Assembly: GCF_001262605.1 (NCBI RefSeq)
Contig: NZ_LGTC01000001.1
Location: 1,165,192-1,229,191 of the forward strand
DNA from: Pseudobacteroides cellulosolvens ATCC 35603 = DSM 2933
GTDB taxonomy: Bacteria > Bacillota > Clostridia > Acetivibrionales > DSM-2933
Length of the DNA stretch: 64,000 bases
Direction: 5' to 3'
Shown piece by piece: positions 16,940-28,920 of the stretch. Under the pieces are notes generated by a model. That model was not told where the DNA came from and did not search any database. It worked only from the letters and a program-made list of their open reading frames with translations. Numbering within the stretch: the stretch's first letter is position 1; every line of letters starts with the position of its first letter. The position numbers were made by a program, and so were the translations under genes.

Positions 16940-17851
16940 ATGGATAAACTAAAACTAAAATCTAATCTATTGCTTCTTCTTACAGCTGCAATATGGGGAT
17001 TTGCGTTTGTTGCCCAGAGAGTGGGTATAAAGTATGTCGGTACATTTACATTCAACGGAATCAGGTTTGCATTGGGCGGCCTTTCACTTATTCCGCTGAT
17101 ATTGTTTTTTGATTGTAGATCAAAAGCCAAAATACCTTCTGATAAAGATAATAATCACAACAGTAAGAAGGAACTTTACCTGGCAGGCCTTTTGGCCGGA
17201 TTATGTCTATTTATTGCTGCAACATTGCAGCAAATTGGATTAGTTGAAACCACAGCCGGAAAAGCCGCTTTTATCACTGGTTTATATATAGTTTTAGTCC
17301 CTATGCTCGGCATGTTTTTCAAACATAAAGTGGGGATTTTTACCTGGATTGGAGCTGTAACAGCTGTTGTAGGGCTGTATTTCCTATCAGTAAATGAGAA
17401 TTTTTCCCTGTCCAGGGGTGATCTTTTTGAACTGATTGGCACTTTTTTCTGGGCTGTTCATATTCTACTCATAGGATATTTTTCACGCAGGGCTGATGCT
17501 TTAAAGCTATCATGTTTGCAGTTCTTTGTCTGCTCCTTTCTCAGCCTGGTAACAGCCATATGTGTTGAAAAAATAACTCTTTCTGGTATAGTACAGGCAA
17601 GTACCCCTATTCTCTACGGAGGACTGCTTTCTGTAGGCGTTGCTTATACACTTCAGGTTATAGGTCAAAAAAATGCCAATCCTTCACATGCAGCTTTAAT
17701 ACTTAGCCTGGAGACTGTCTTTGCAGCTCTGGGAGGATTCATATTGTTAAATGAACGTTTAAGCACAATGGGTTTTATCGGGTGCATTTTAATGTTTTCA
17801 GGAATGATCTTTTCTCAAATGCAAAGTCTTTACAAAAAAGATTATTCATAG
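16940..17851 (+). CDS. DMT superfamily (EamA) transporter
   Basis: A 303-residue integral membrane protein with ten predicted helices in two EamA repeats. The first starts LLLLTAAIWGFAFVAQR and the second near 150 (FELIGTFFWAVHILLIGYFS). These proteins usually export amino acids or metabolites. The frame is open from 16904, but the ATG at 16940 follows CTGGAG at correct spacing and begins directly before the first helix. It converges on the ABC exporter genes, 14 bp apart, with no clear terminator between. Confidence 0.88.
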   Translation: MDKLKLKSNLLLLLTAAIWGFAFVAQRVGIKYVGTFTFNGIRFALGGLSLIPLILFFDCRSKAKIPSDKDNNHNSKKELYLAGLLAGLCLFIAATLQQIGLVETTAGKAAFITGLYIVLVPMLGMFFKHKVGIFTWIGAVTAVVGLYFLSVNENFSLSRGDLFELIGTFFWAVHILLIGYFSRRADALKLSCLQFFVCSFLSLVTAICVEKITLSGIVQASTPILYGGLLSVGVAYTLQVIGQKNANPSHAALILSLETVFAALGGFILLNERLSTMGFIGCILMFSGMIFSQMQSLYKKDYS

Positions 17852-17865
17852 GATTGAACATAAGT

Positions 17866-19602
17866 TTATGCTGGTTCAAACTGACTTTTATATAGCATTG
17901 TGTAATGACCGTTCTTCTTTAAGAGCTGCTCGTGGGTTCCACTTTCCACTACATTACCCTTATCCATTACTAAGATCATGTCCGCTTCCCGTATTGTTGA
18001 GAGTCTGTGTGCTATAACAAAGCTTGTCCTCCCTGCAATCATTTTCATAAATGCCTTTTGTATATGTATTTCTGTTCTTGTATCTATGCTGCTTGTAGCT
18101 TCATCTAAAATCAAGATAGGCGGGTCGACAAGCATTACACGTGCAATAGTCAGAAGCTGTTTTTGTCCCTGGGATAGATTTTCTCCCGTATCATTTATTA
18201 ATGTGTCATAGCCCTTAGGTAAACGCATAATAAAGCTGTGGGCTTCAGCAGCTTTAGCAGCTGCAATAATTTGTTCTTCCGTAGCATTTTCCCTGCCATA
18301 TGCAATGTTATCCCTTATACTTCCGGCAAACAACCACGTATCCTGAAGCACCATGCCAAAATTCCGGCGAAGACTGGCCCGTGTGATAGCTTTGATATTT
18401 ATGCCGTCAATGAGTATGGAACCGCTGTCTACATCATAAAACCTCATCAGAAGATTAACAAGAGTTGTTTTTCCAGCACCGGTTTGACCTACAATGGCTA
18501 TTCTGTCCCCCTTTTTTACCTCCAGGTTAAAACCTCTTATTAGCGGGCACTCAGGCTCATATGAAAAATCAACATTTTTAAATAATATATTCCCCTCAGA
18601 TTCTTTCATATCAAATGAATTTTTATCATCCATTGCTTCCGAAGGTAAATCCAGTACATAAAATATCCGCTGCAGTGAAGCGAATGCAGCCTGCCTCTGT
18701 GCCAAAACACCCGATATTTCATTAAAGGGTTTGCCAAACAGGCTTGCATAGATCAAAAAGCTGGATATGCCTCCCACAGATATGATTCCTGAAATAGCGG
18801 CAACGCTCCCAATTATTCCAATTCCCGCATAAGTGATGTTATTTACAAGGCGAGTAGATGGATTGGTGAGTGAAGAATAAAACTGTGCCTTTACCCCTAC
18901 TTTGTAAAGAAGATTGTTGGTATCTTGAAATTTCCTGAATGACCGCTCCTCAAAGCCGAATGCCTTAACTACTTTTTGCCCTCCGATTATTTCTTCTGCA
19001 TAACCGTTAAGCTGGCCCAAAATCTTAGCCTGTTCCTTAAAAAAATGCTGTGTACGTTTGGAAATAAAACGTGCTACAAAAAAGGCCCCTGGAGCCGACA
19101 AAAGTACAAATACCGTCATAAACGGATTGATATAAAGCATTAACCCCACTGCCCCAAAAACAGTTACAATACCTGTAAATAAAGTCATTATTCCTTGCTG
19201 CACCCCATCAGAGATCGAATCCATATCGTTTACAAACCTGTTGATTGTATCACCATAAGGTGTATTATCATAGAACTTCAACGGCAAAGTGCCGAGCTTT
19301 TCAAAAAGCTTCCCCCGCATATCGTTTACAGTCCGGTATGCTATTGTGTTGGTCAAATATGTAAGAAGCCATCCGAAAAGGTTGCCTCCGGCATAGATAA
19401 AGGCTAAAGCAATTAAAATATGTGATACAAAGCTAAAGTTTACCGCACCTTTTCCAACCATGTAATCAATAGCCCATCCAATGAGCATTGGTCCTAACAG
19501 GCTTGCTGTAACGCTCAAAAGTGCACATATCATTGATAATATTAAAAATCTCTTATATTTACCAATATGAGTTAAAAGCCTTGTCAATGATTTTCTGTTC
19601 AT
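17866..19602 (-). CDS. ABC exporter half-transporter (permease-ATPase fusion), catalytic partner
   Basis: A 578-residue type IV exporter subunit with six helices in residues 1-310 and a nucleotide-binding domain with Walker A GQTGAGKT, signature NLSQGQKQ, and canonical Walker B with catalytic Glu (LILDEATSSID). The ATG at 19602 follows GGGGAGG and overlaps the preceding gene by ATGA, so the two are translationally coupled. With its partner at 19599 it forms a heterodimeric exporter of the BmrCD/TM287-288 type, typically exporting drugs, lipids or peptides. Confidence 0.9.
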   Translation of the reverse strand: MNRKSLTRLLTHIGKYKRFLILSMICALLSVTASLLGPMLIGWAIDYMVGKGAVNFSFVSHILIALAFIYAGGNLFGWLLTYLTNTIAYRTVNDMRGKLFEKLGTLPLKFYDNTPYGDTINRFVNDMDSISDGVQQGIMTLFTGIVTVFGAVGLMLYINPFMTVFVLLSAPGAFFVARFISKRTQHFFKEQAKILGQLNGYAEEIIGGQKVVKAFGFEERSFRKFQDTNNLLYKVGVKAQFYSSLTNPSTRLVNNITYAGIGIIGSVAAISGIISVGGISSFLIYASLFGKPFNEISGVLAQRQAAFASLQRIFYVLDLPSEAMDDKNSFDMKESEGNILFKNVDFSYEPECPLIRGFNLEVKKGDRIAIVGQTGAGKTTLVNLLMRFYDVDSGSILIDGINIKAITRASLRRNFGMVLQDTWLFAGSIRDNIAYGRENATEEQIIAAAKAAEAHSFIMRLPKGYDTLINDTGENLSQGQKQLLTIARVMLVDPPILILDEATSSIDTRTEIHIQKAFMKMIAGRTSFVIAHRLSTIREADMILVMDKGNVVESGTHEQLLKKNGHYTMLYKSQFEPA

Positions 19603-21404
19603 ACGACTGCCTCCCCGTTTGAAAGCTGGGATATGCATATTTCATTATATACCTTACAATTTTCCATAAGCTCATCATGTGTTCCTATTCCCTCAATATA
19701 TCCATCACCAAAAACAATTATTTTATCTGCATGTTTTACTGTGCTAACCCTTTGTGATACAATCAGAACAGTCATATTGCTGCAGTTTTGTTTAATTGCC
19801 TTTTTGAGTGCTGCCTCTGTGGCAAAGTCTAATGCACATGATGCATCATCAAGTATCAGTATCTCAGGCTGTACAACCAAAGCACGGGCTATAGCAAGCC
19901 GCTGCTTCTGCCCACCGGAAAAGTTTGCACCTCCCCTTGATACTTTTGTGCTATACCCTCCAGAAAAGCTCAAAATAAATTCCTCAGCCTGTGCAATTTT
20001 TGCAGCTGCCATAACCTCTTCATCGGTAGCATCTTGCTTCCCCCACCGGATGTTTTCTGCAATTGTCCCGGTAAAGAGTATGGATTTCTGAGGTACAACA
20101 GAAATTTTACTTTTTAATACACTTAATGGATATTTCTTAACATTTATACCATCTATATAGATTTCACCAGTTACTGCATCATAGAACCTTGGAATGAGGT
20201 TTACAAATGTGGATTTACCTGTGCCTGTACTTCCTATAAGCCCTACAGTTTCACCATGATTGATTTCTACTGATACATCCCTTAATGCCATATCACCGGT
20301 AACACTATAACCAAATGACACTTTATCAAACTTTATTGCGGGATTATCTTTATTAGTTATAAATGTATTACAATTTTCTGTGTTAATATTTTTTATGTTA
20401 ATATTTTTTATGTTAATATTTTTTGTATTACTATCCTTTACAGTATTTTTTTCAACAATAGATGATTGTGTTTCCAACACCTCATTAACACGTCCTGCTG
20501 ATGCAAATGCCCTGGTAAATATTATAACCAGGTTGGATACGACAACAAGGGCCAGCAATATCTGAGTAATATAGTTCACATATGCTATAATTTCTCCCTG
20601 GGATAGTCTTCCTGCATTGATACGCAGCCCACCGTACCACAAGACAGCAATGATAGCCCCATTCATTACAAGAGATGTCAGTGGGTTTAAAAGAGCGGAT
20701 ATCTTGCTTACATTAGTGACAATATCGGTTAAATCATCATTTGACTGATTAAATCGCTGCTTCTCACTGCTATTTTTTGCAAAGGCACGGATTACTCTCA
20801 CTCCTGAAAGGTTCTCTCGAAGCACAAGAGCTATTTTGTCAAGGTATTGTTGAGACTTACGATAGAGCGGCGATGATCTGCTTATAATAAAATATAGTAT
20901 AATTCCAAAAACAGGCGTAGCTGCTATAAGAATAAGCGAAAGCTTAAAATCCAGTATCATTGCCATAATAACCGCACCGATGCATATAAATGGGGCCCTT
21001 ATAACTAGGCGTATGAGCATGGCTATTGCAAGTTGAAGCTGATTTACATCATTTGTGATCCGGTTTATCAATGATGGTGTGCCGAATTTATCAATCTGTG
21101 CATATGAAAGAGATGATATGTGCTCAAAAATTTTATTCCGCAGGGTTGTTCCAAAACCCTGTGATGCCCTGGCTGCATAATATTGGCATACTACTGAACT
21201 ACCAAATCCCAATATTGCCATAAGTACCATAAGTCCGCCCATTTTTATTACATAATCCACATCACGTTTTATAACGCCATTATTAATTATAAGTGCCATG
21301 ATTGTAGGCATAAGAAGCTCCAATATTGCTTCAAGCAGTTTAAAAGCCGGCCCGACAATGCATTCTTTTCTATAAGGTTTCAAGAAAATCGCAATTTTAA
21401 ACAA
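19599..21404 (-). CDS. ABC exporter half-transporter with degenerate catalytic site
   Basis: A 601-residue exporter subunit with six N-terminal helices and a nucleotide-binding domain with Walker A GSTGTGKST and signature FSGGQKQR. After Walker B the usual catalytic Glu is Asp (LILDDASCALD), as in the degenerate subunit of heterodimeric exporters. The linker between membrane and ATPase domains is enlarged by NIKNI-type repeats from three 15-bp DNA units. The start is TTG at 21404 behind AGGAATGG; no in-frame ATG is near. It leads the two-gene operon. Confidence 0.9.
   Translation of the reverse strand: MFKIAIFLKPYRKECIVGPAFKLLEAILELLMPTIMALIINNGVIKRDVDYVIKMGGLMVLMAILGFGSSVVCQYYAARASQGFGTTLRNKIFEHISSLSYAQIDKFGTPSLINRITNDVNQLQLAIAMLIRLVIRAPFICIGAVIMAMILDFKLSLILIAATPVFGIILYFIISRSSPLYRKSQQYLDKIALVLRENLSGVRVIRAFAKNSSEKQRFNQSNDDLTDIVTNVSKISALLNPLTSLVMNGAIIAVLWYGGLRINAGRLSQGEIIAYVNYITQILLALVVVSNLVIIFTRAFASAGRVNEVLETQSSIVEKNTVKDSNTKNINIKNINIKNINTENCNTFITNKDNPAIKFDKVSFGYSVTGDMALRDVSVEINHGETVGLIGSTGTGKSTFVNLIPRFYDAVTGEIYIDGINVKKYPLSVLKSKISVVPQKSILFTGTIAENIRWGKQDATDEEVMAAAKIAQAEEFILSFSGGYSTKVSRGGANFSGGQKQRLAIARALVVQPEILILDDASCALDFATEAALKKAIKQNCSNMTVLIVSQRVSTVKHADKIIVFGDGYIEGIGTHDELMENCKVYNEICISQLSNGEAVV
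20381..20425. repeat. Three tandem 15-bp coding repeats in the ABC exporter linker
   Basis: TGTTAATATTTTTTA is present twice perfectly and a third time with one change. On the minus strand it encodes NIKNI repeats between the membrane and ATPase domains. The unit is a multiple of three, so copy-number changes would keep the frame. Confidence 0.9.
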
Positions 21405-21502
21405 AATTTACCATTCCTAACTTTTCTTTATTACTTATTTTTTCATTCTCCGGCTATGATTATAACATAATATTATGTAAAGTTAAATTTGTGATTTTAT
21501 TT

Positions 21503-21645
21503 ATATGTTTTGCAATAATCATTTTACATTTTTAATTATTGAAAAACATTTTCCTTGATTCATATGTTGCGAAAATTTATTTTTATAATGCAAATGCAGA
21601 CGATTCAACTACATTTGCTAATGTAAGACCTTTTTCGTAACATAT
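21503..21645. repeat. 143-bp two-hairpin repeat, copy 1
   Basis: The element begins ATATGTTTTGC and ends GTAACATAT. Hairpin 1 pairs 21505-21519 with 21535-21549 (one mismatch). Hairpin 2 pairs 21562-21575 with 21632-21645 and holds an inner stem, GCAAATGCAG with CTACATTTGC. A second copy, about 88% identical by eye, is at 29519-29660. Copy 1 lies upstream of the ABC exporter operon and beyond the terminator of the protease gene. A short non-autonomous mobile element or a structured RNA are both possible. The gap 21405-21721 holds this and the terminator at 21669 only. Confidence 0.75.
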
Positions 21646-21668
21646 TTAATTCTTTTCTTAATATAAAG

Positions 21669-21702
21669 AAAAACGACAAGCTTAAATTTGCTCGCCGTTT
21701 TT
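21669..21702 (-). terminator. Intrinsic terminator of the S8 protease/dockerin gene
   Basis: On the minus strand AAAAACGGCGAGC pairs with GCTTGTCGTTTTT (13 pairs with two wobbles) and ends in a T run, 20 bp past the stop at 21722. Confidence 0.8.
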
Positions 21703-21721
21703 ATATAAGAATAAACTAAAA

Positions 21722-24700
21722 TTAATAAGATGAACTGGATGTATTAAAATTCTTGATGATTATAAATATATCCGCCATATTAATAGCACCATCCCTGTTA
21801 ATATCAAGATCAACTTCATATCCATCATCTGTTGATATGGTATTAAATGCCTTGGCTAATTGCATCAAATCCATTATATTGATAGCACCATTTTGAACAC
21901 CGTTTATTGCTATGTCACCTGCCCATAGAATTATGGGAGTATCCTCGGATGAAACTAATACATTACCTGTTCCGGTAGCATTAACATTCCTTTTAAGATA
22001 ACCCGGTTTGCTTATTTCAAGTGTGTATTCATTCATATCTTCCGGTATACCAGATAATATAAAGTGTCCATTAGCATCTGTCTTGGTGGATATATCAGTT
22101 CCAGCCAATTTAACTGTAAATCCTGACTTTATCTGTGCTTCAACATCAGGTAAATATTCAAAATCCACAGAGACATAACCTGATATTTTTGCCTTATCGC
22201 TATTTAGAGCAATTAATTGACTATTGTCACTTGTATACAGTTCTTCTTCATCTGCTGTTACGGTAAAATACAATAATTCTGTATCTTTACCCGCACACAG
22301 TTCATTTTTATCAAATTTGTATTCATACTTGACTATACCTTCAACATTGTCTATAACCTTAGTATCTATAACTTCGCCATCTTCACTGCCCTTTGTCACC
22401 TTTAACACCGCTCCTGAAGGTACATGGCTCAAGTTTAAAATATTAGCTGCAACATGTTCAATATTTCCTTCGTTGTACCTTTCAATTTGTAATGTTATGT
22501 CGGTATATCCTATAGTAAATTGTTTAGTGTTATCGTCTAAATTATATTCTTCATCTTCTGAAGCAGTAACCTTGATACTGTATGTTTTCTTGGTTATGGT
22601 ATCGGGTAAATCCATGAGTGCAGTTATATTTTTAGTCTCACCCGGCTTAATACTTACCTTCACAGATGATGAATTGATGACTTCACCGTTTTCCATAATG
22701 TCAACAACCACTTCTTCAACGCCAATCTCACCATTATTGGTTACATCAACATCAATCCCAAGCTGTGTTCCAGGAATGACTTTACTGTGATCAAAGCTAA
22801 TGCTGTCAACTGACAGATTGTATGATGGAGTTAATTTTATAACGCAAAGATCAGCCTGTTCATTTCCACCAGATAACTGTGTCAATTTATTGAAAGCTAT
22901 TTTTAAGTTGCCGTTGCTGTCAAAAACACCCTCCGGAGTAAGAATTTCTTTTCCAATATTGGATATTTTCACAGCCTCGCTCCATTCACTGCTATCTGCA
23001 TCATAGATTGCCGAATATATTTCAGTAGAACCATTTGCAGTGCTCGGCCAGATTATTGCCAGTTCATTATTATTACCTGTAAGAACCTTAAACTCATCCT
23101 TCAAGCCTGCTTTGGGCCCCTTGAAAACACTACTTGGCATTGTGCCAAGCCCATTTATATATGATATATTTCCTTCATTATACCAATACAAAGCATGTTT
23201 TCCATTAAAGACCGAGAAGGCAGGTGCTGAATCCAAAGTGTTGTTATTAGTAAGTCTTGTACTTGTACTGCCAGGTCTTACTGTATAGATTTCCCTGTCA
23301 TTTATAGTATCAAGAACATTATCTCCATCCAAAACATACGCAACTGTAAATGAATTTTCTATAAAACCTGCACTTATAGATGGAACAGCATTTAAGCCTT
23401 CACTAAGCAATTTGGGGCTTGACCATTTATCATCTTCCAACTCGCAATAGTATATCGAGTTTTTACCTTTAACACCGAATATATCACTTTCATTATTGCT
23501 TGTCCATGTAATATAAGCCTTATTTCCTTCTGCCGCTATCTTAGGTAATGTATCAAGCAAATCATTTTGAGTCAGTTGAACTGCAGAACCAAAGGTATTG
23601 GTTTGTACATCAAATTTGCTTACAGCAATTTCACCGGAACTGGCAACCTGCTCCAGCGTAACATCGTCAGCAAACTTCTTGTTGCTGTTCTGCCAAACAA
23701 CATAGATATTACTTCCGTCAGCTGCCAATTGAGGGTAAAAGTCTGCTGTGCCGTCATCAGCTACTGCCATAGGTTCACTCCATGAGTTACTTTCTTTATC
23801 GTATATGGAATATACCAACATTGTTCTGTTTGAAGATGTTCTCTCCTTATTATCAGAAACCCAAACCAGAATTTGCCCATCACCATAATTCACCAATTGC
23901 GGTTGTGCATTAGGATATATGTTGGTGCCCAATACTTTAACCTCTTTATTTGTATACTCAGGAGCCGCTGAATTTCCCATCGGAGGCTGTGTTTGACCAT
24001 TTCCGTTCCATACTGAAGGCCTGTTTATGTAATCTCTTTGCATTAGTGAATATTCATTTAAATTGTACATATCGAATTTATCAAACTCAGGCGGCGGCAA
24101 AGCCATATAATTGTTTGTAGGGAGCGATTCATAGATGTTCCATGTGCCTTTTGCTATTGATTTTTTAGCTTCGAAAAATAAGGCTTTAACTTTTAAGTTC
24201 AAACCACCTGTCAATGTTATCTTTATATAGTCTCCATCATCACGAACCAGGAATTCAAGTTCTGCTTCGCCGGTACCGCCTATCGTTAAAACATTGGCTA
24301 CTCCAATACCTCCGCCCACTTCAAATCTAGGCGTTATTTTCAGCTCCGAACTTGTCTTTATATTACTAAACCCTGATGATATTCCCTTTATATTACAAAT
24401 AGACTCCAGCTTGATACCCCCGCCAATCTCAAAATAAACCGGAAAAGGTCCTATCATGTATTGTGTTTGACTGGTGTAATTTGCTTCCACCATTAGAGTT
24501 ATTGAGCCATTAGTAACTGTGGGTACACCATTAACCATTACCCCTTCGATATAGCCATATACATCCAATTCTGGCTTCCATCCTTTTGTAACGCTAAACT
24601 TTCCTGTCTTAGCTCCGAATCCCGACATCACGGATTTTAATCTACTAACTGTATAAATGCCTTTTTTTGCATCTACTAAAGTATTTTTAAAATCTCTCCA

Positions 24701-27700
24701 ATTTTCGCCGACGCTCTTCACATCATTTACACCCACGGCAATCTTAAATTCTTCTTTTCCAAAGTTTAGTGTAGCAGGTATAAAATCCAAACCAAATTCC
24801 AATTCATAACCACCTATAACCGGCAGATCTTCGGGGATTGTAATGCCGCCATTAGTTTTTCCTAAACTAAGTGGTTTTGTATCCACCTCAGACTCCATAT
24901 CAACTTTAACACTGCAGGTTGCTGTCTTTCCTTCATAAGCTGCAGTTATTAGAGTAGTTCCTTCAGTTATCAGACCGCTTTTGATATACCCTTCATTATC
25001 TACATAAGCAATTTTACTGTTTCCTGATGTAAATGAAATGTTAGATGTAACATCATAAGCACCATTATCGAAAATCGCCATAACTTTTGCTTTTGAACCA
25101 CGCTTATTGAATTCAGTTATGGTTTCACTTCCTGGAATTATAGTTAAGCTCCGCAATTTTGGAGCATTAGGAGATAGCACATTTACATTGCATACAGCTC
25201 TATACCCTTCATAGCTTGCAGTCATCGTCGCACTTCCAGCTTTTTCTCCACTAATAATGCGGCCGTTTGAAACTGTTGCAACACTGTTGTTGCTGCTTGA
25301 AATTACAGTTTTATTTGTCAGGTCCACATTACCGCATGATGAGCATGTGGCACTTACCCTAATAGTACTGCCCTCTTTATTGAATCCATTTATTGTTTCG
25401 ATTGAAGGTGTGATTTTGAAAGTAGAATCTATTATCTTATGATGTGCCGGAATATCTTGTGATAAAATTACATCACCACACCTTATACATAATCCTTCTT
25501 GCTTTCCATCCTGAGAACATGTAGGTTTTTTTACAACAGTAAATGAGCCGTCAAATTTATGGCTACCTCCAAGTGGCGGAGTATCAACAGTCGATACGAC
25601 TTCTTCACATACAGTACACATTCCCTTCATGGTTCCCTTTTCAGTGCATGTAGGCTTTTTATCAACAACATATGAACCGTTGAATGTATGTCCTGTTTTT
25701 CCAAGTGATGGAGTACTGATTTTTGATACAACTGTTTTACATTTGGTACATCTTCCAACTTTCGTGCCCTCGTCAATACATGTTGGCTTTTTATCTGTTT
25801 CATATATGCCATCGAAATCATGTCCTGTAGGAGGTATGGATTCTGTGGTTTTTTCTGAACATCTTGAACATGATCCTATTCTGCCTCCGGGATTGGTACA
25901 GGTTTCCTTCTGTACTATTGTCCATGAGTTAAAATCATGTCCTAATTTGGGAATTGAAACGGTCGAAACAACTGCATCACACCTTGTACATATGCCTTCC
26001 TTCTTCCCAGGCTCAGTACATGTAGGTTCTTTTGTCGTTGTATATGATCCGCTAAATGAGTGTGACCCATTTCCAAGTGATGGGATACTGACTGTTGATA
26101 CCACCGTACCACATTTGGTACATTTTCCGACTTTAGTACCCTCATCAGTACATGTTGGCTCTTTATCTGTTTCGTATGAACCATCAAATTTATGTCCTGT
26201 AGGAGGTATGGATTGTGAGGTTCTTTCTGAGCATCTTGAACATGATCCTATTTTCCCTCCGGGATTTGTGCAGGTTTCCTTCTGTACTATTGTCCATGAG
26301 TTAAAATCATGTCCCAATGCAGGGATTGAAACTGTTGAAACAACCGCATCACATCTTGTACATATGCCTTCCTTCTTTCCAGGCTCAGTACATGTAGGTT
26401 CTTTTGTCGTTGTGTATGATCCATTAAATGAGTGTGACCCATTTCCAAGTGATGGGATACTGACTGTTGATACCACTGTACCACATTTGGTACATCTTCC
26501 AACTTTTGTGCCCTCATCAATACATGTCGGCTCTTTTTCTACCGCATATGAACCGTTGAATGTGTGTCCTGTTGCAGGTATGGATTGTGAGGTTCTTTCC
26601 GAACATCTCGAACATGATCCTATTTTACCTCCGGGATTTGTACAGGTTTCCTCCTGAACTACCGTCCATGAACTAAAATCATGTCCCAATGCAGGGATTG
26701 AAACTGTTGAAACAACCGCATTGCACCTTGTACATCTGCCTTCCTTCTTCCCAGGCTCAGTACATGTAGGTTCTTTTGTCGTTGTATATGATCCGCTAAA
26801 TGAGTGTGACCCATTCCCAAGTGATGGGATACTGACTGTTGATACCACCGCATTACATTTGGTACATCTTCCGACTTTTGTACCCTCATCTGTGCATGTT
26901 GGCTCTTTTTCCACCGCATATGAACCGTTGAATGTATGTCCTGTTGCAGGTATGGATTGTGAGGTTCTTTCTGAACATCTCGAGCATGATCCTATTTTCC
27001 CTCCTGGATTTGTACAGGTTTCCTCTTGAACTACCGTCCATGAATTAAAATCATGACCCAATGCAGCAATGGAAACTGTTGAAACCACCGTATTGCACTT
27101 TGTACATCTGCCTTCCTTCGTTCCGTTCACTGTACATGTGGGTTCTTTTGAAGTTGTATATGATCCGTTGAATGTGTGTCCAGTAGCTGCTATTGTCTCT
27201 GTGTCAGTATCAGGACATCTCGAACATGTTCTCTTTCTGCTTCCTGCTGTAGTACAAGTTGCAGCATTGGTTGTCCATGCTCCATATGAGTGACCCAATG
27301 CTGCAATGGAAACTGTGGAAACAACCGCATCGCACTTTGTACATCTGCCTTCCTTCGTGCCAGTCGCTGTACATGTGGGTTCTTTTGAAGTTGTATATGA
27401 ACCGTTGAATGAGTGTCCAGTAGCTGCTATCGTTTCTGTGTCAATATCAGAACATCTTGAACATGTTCTCTTCCTGCTTCCTGCTGTAGTACAAGTTGCA
27501 GCCTTGGTTGTCCATGCTCCATATGAATGTCCCAATGCAGCAATGGAAACTGTGGAAACAACTGCATCGCACTTTGTGCATTTGCCTACCTTTGTACCGG
27601 TCGCTGTACATGTAGGTTGTTTTGAAGTCGTATATGATCCATTAAATGTATGTCCCGTAGCTGCTATTGTATCTGTGTCAATATCAGAACATCTCGAACA

Positions 27701-28862
27701 TGTTCTCTTTCTGCTTCCTGCTGTAGTACAAGTAGCAGACTTGGTTGTTGTCCATGATCCATATGAATGCCCCAATGCAGCAATGGAAACTGTCGAAAGA
27801 ACTGCACCGCACTTTGTACATTTGCCTACCTTCGTGCCAGTCGCTGTACATGTAGGTTGTTTTGTAGTTGTATATGATCCATTAAATGTATGTGCACATG
27901 CTGCAGCATATAATATGCCATCAACTGAACCGTTTTGCTCAATATCATTTTTTATTTTTCCATTTGTGATATGTTCTCTGATTTCTTTTACAGATATAGA
28001 AGGATTGTTTTCTATTATTTTTGCCGCATCTGCAACTATGGATTGTGTTGAGTATGATGTCCCTTCATACAAGGGAATTGCATAAACATCAACATATTCT
28101 CCATAATTTGAATATTGTGTAATTTTTGAGTTTTCATTTACGGCACCTACTGATATTACAGTTGTATAAGCAGCAGGATATAAAGGTTTATCACTAGATT
28201 CATTACCAGCGGCAGCTATAACAAGGATATTATTATCCTCTGCTTTTTTGATAGCCTTTTCAAGAATACTTGATGCTTCAAAGCCAACAACACTTAAAGA
28301 AATAATGTCTATATCATTTTCAACCGCCCAATCAATTCCCTTTGCAAAGTTGCTGTAAGTACCCTCATTTTTGTTATTAAGAATTCTGACATCATACAGT
28401 TTAGAATTAGGAATCATGTTTCTTAAATTACTTGCTATAATATTCCCATGGGTGCTTAGAATTTCTTTATCTTCAACAAAAGAAACTCTTCCGGCTGTAT
28501 CAATATTACTAATGCCTGAATCGAAAACGGCAATTTTTATATCCCCGCATGAAGCACAATCGCATATAGCCTCATGACTATGTCCATCACACTTATCATG
28601 ACTGTAATCGCAAAAAGCTTCATGGCTATGTCCATCACACTCATCATGGCTGCAAACACATAGAGCCTCATGGCTGTGTCCATCGCATTCATCATGGCTG
28701 CAATCACTTAAAGCCTCATCACTATGTAATGAATGATCTGGAGATTTCTCTATGGTGTTTTGTTGAGCAATCACAGTGTTGGAAAAAATTGTTCCAGGAT
28801 AGTTGATAAGCATCATTAAACAGACTAATACAGTTGCAATAATACTCTTAATTTTTTTTCAT
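21722..28862 (-). CDS. Giant secreted S8 (subtilisin-like) protease with Cys repeats, Ig-like domains and C-terminal dockerin
   Basis: The uninterrupted frame starts at 28816 (2364 residues). In that numbering: His/Cys-rich repeats 39-90; a subtilisin-type domain 94-305 with Asp99 (AVFDSG), His123 (STHGN) and Ser254 (EGTSYS); twenty repeats of about 40 residues at 308-1125, each with CT...CxxC and ending in a Gly-His junction; two Big_2-like domains; a region of unknown fold; a beta-propeller-like region (WVSDNKE, VVWQNSN); a CARDB-like domain; a carboxypeptidase-regulatory-like domain; and a dockerin with one good calcium loop (DLDINRDGAINMAD) and one degraded. Upstream, an ATG at 28862 behind AGGGGG would add a proper signal peptide (KKIKSIIATVLVCLMML) if the A8 run at 28852-28859 were A7. 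The dockerin implies cellulosome or scaffoldin attachment; the substrate is unknown. Confidence 0.85.
25441..27895 (-). repeat. Twenty tandem coding repeats of about 120 bp (Cys-rich modules)
   Basis: Each unit encodes about 40 residues of the form HxFxGSYTTxKxPTCTxxG, then a CxxC pair and a Leu-Gly or Thr-Gly end. Units 1-8 alternate two types. Units 8-16 form three near-identical triplets of about 123 residues (HDFNSW, HTFNGSY and HSFNGSY types), a recent higher-order amplification. Units 17-20 are more divergent. Similar CxxC repeats occur in surface proteins of Firmicutes. The antisense strand is open over long stretches because of the repeats. Confidence 0.9.
28547..28702 (-). repeat. 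Tandem 51-bp repeats coding a His/Cys-rich segment
   Basis: Three full 17-residue units of the type CSHDECDGHSHEALCV plus a partial fourth lie between the signal region and the protease domain. The density of His, Cys and Asp suggests metal binding (inference), in the place where subtilisins usually carry a propeptide. Confidence 0.85.
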
Positions 28863-28920
28863 TTTACATATTTCCCCCTATTAATTTGATCTATGCTAAT
28901 AACAGCATTTTAGATTAACT

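Noticed and set aside
25629..28085. Long plus-strand ORFs of 342 and 259 codons opposite the S8 protease repeats
   Set aside because: They mirror the tandem coding repeats on the other strand, have no ribosome site, and give low-complexity His/Val-rich products.
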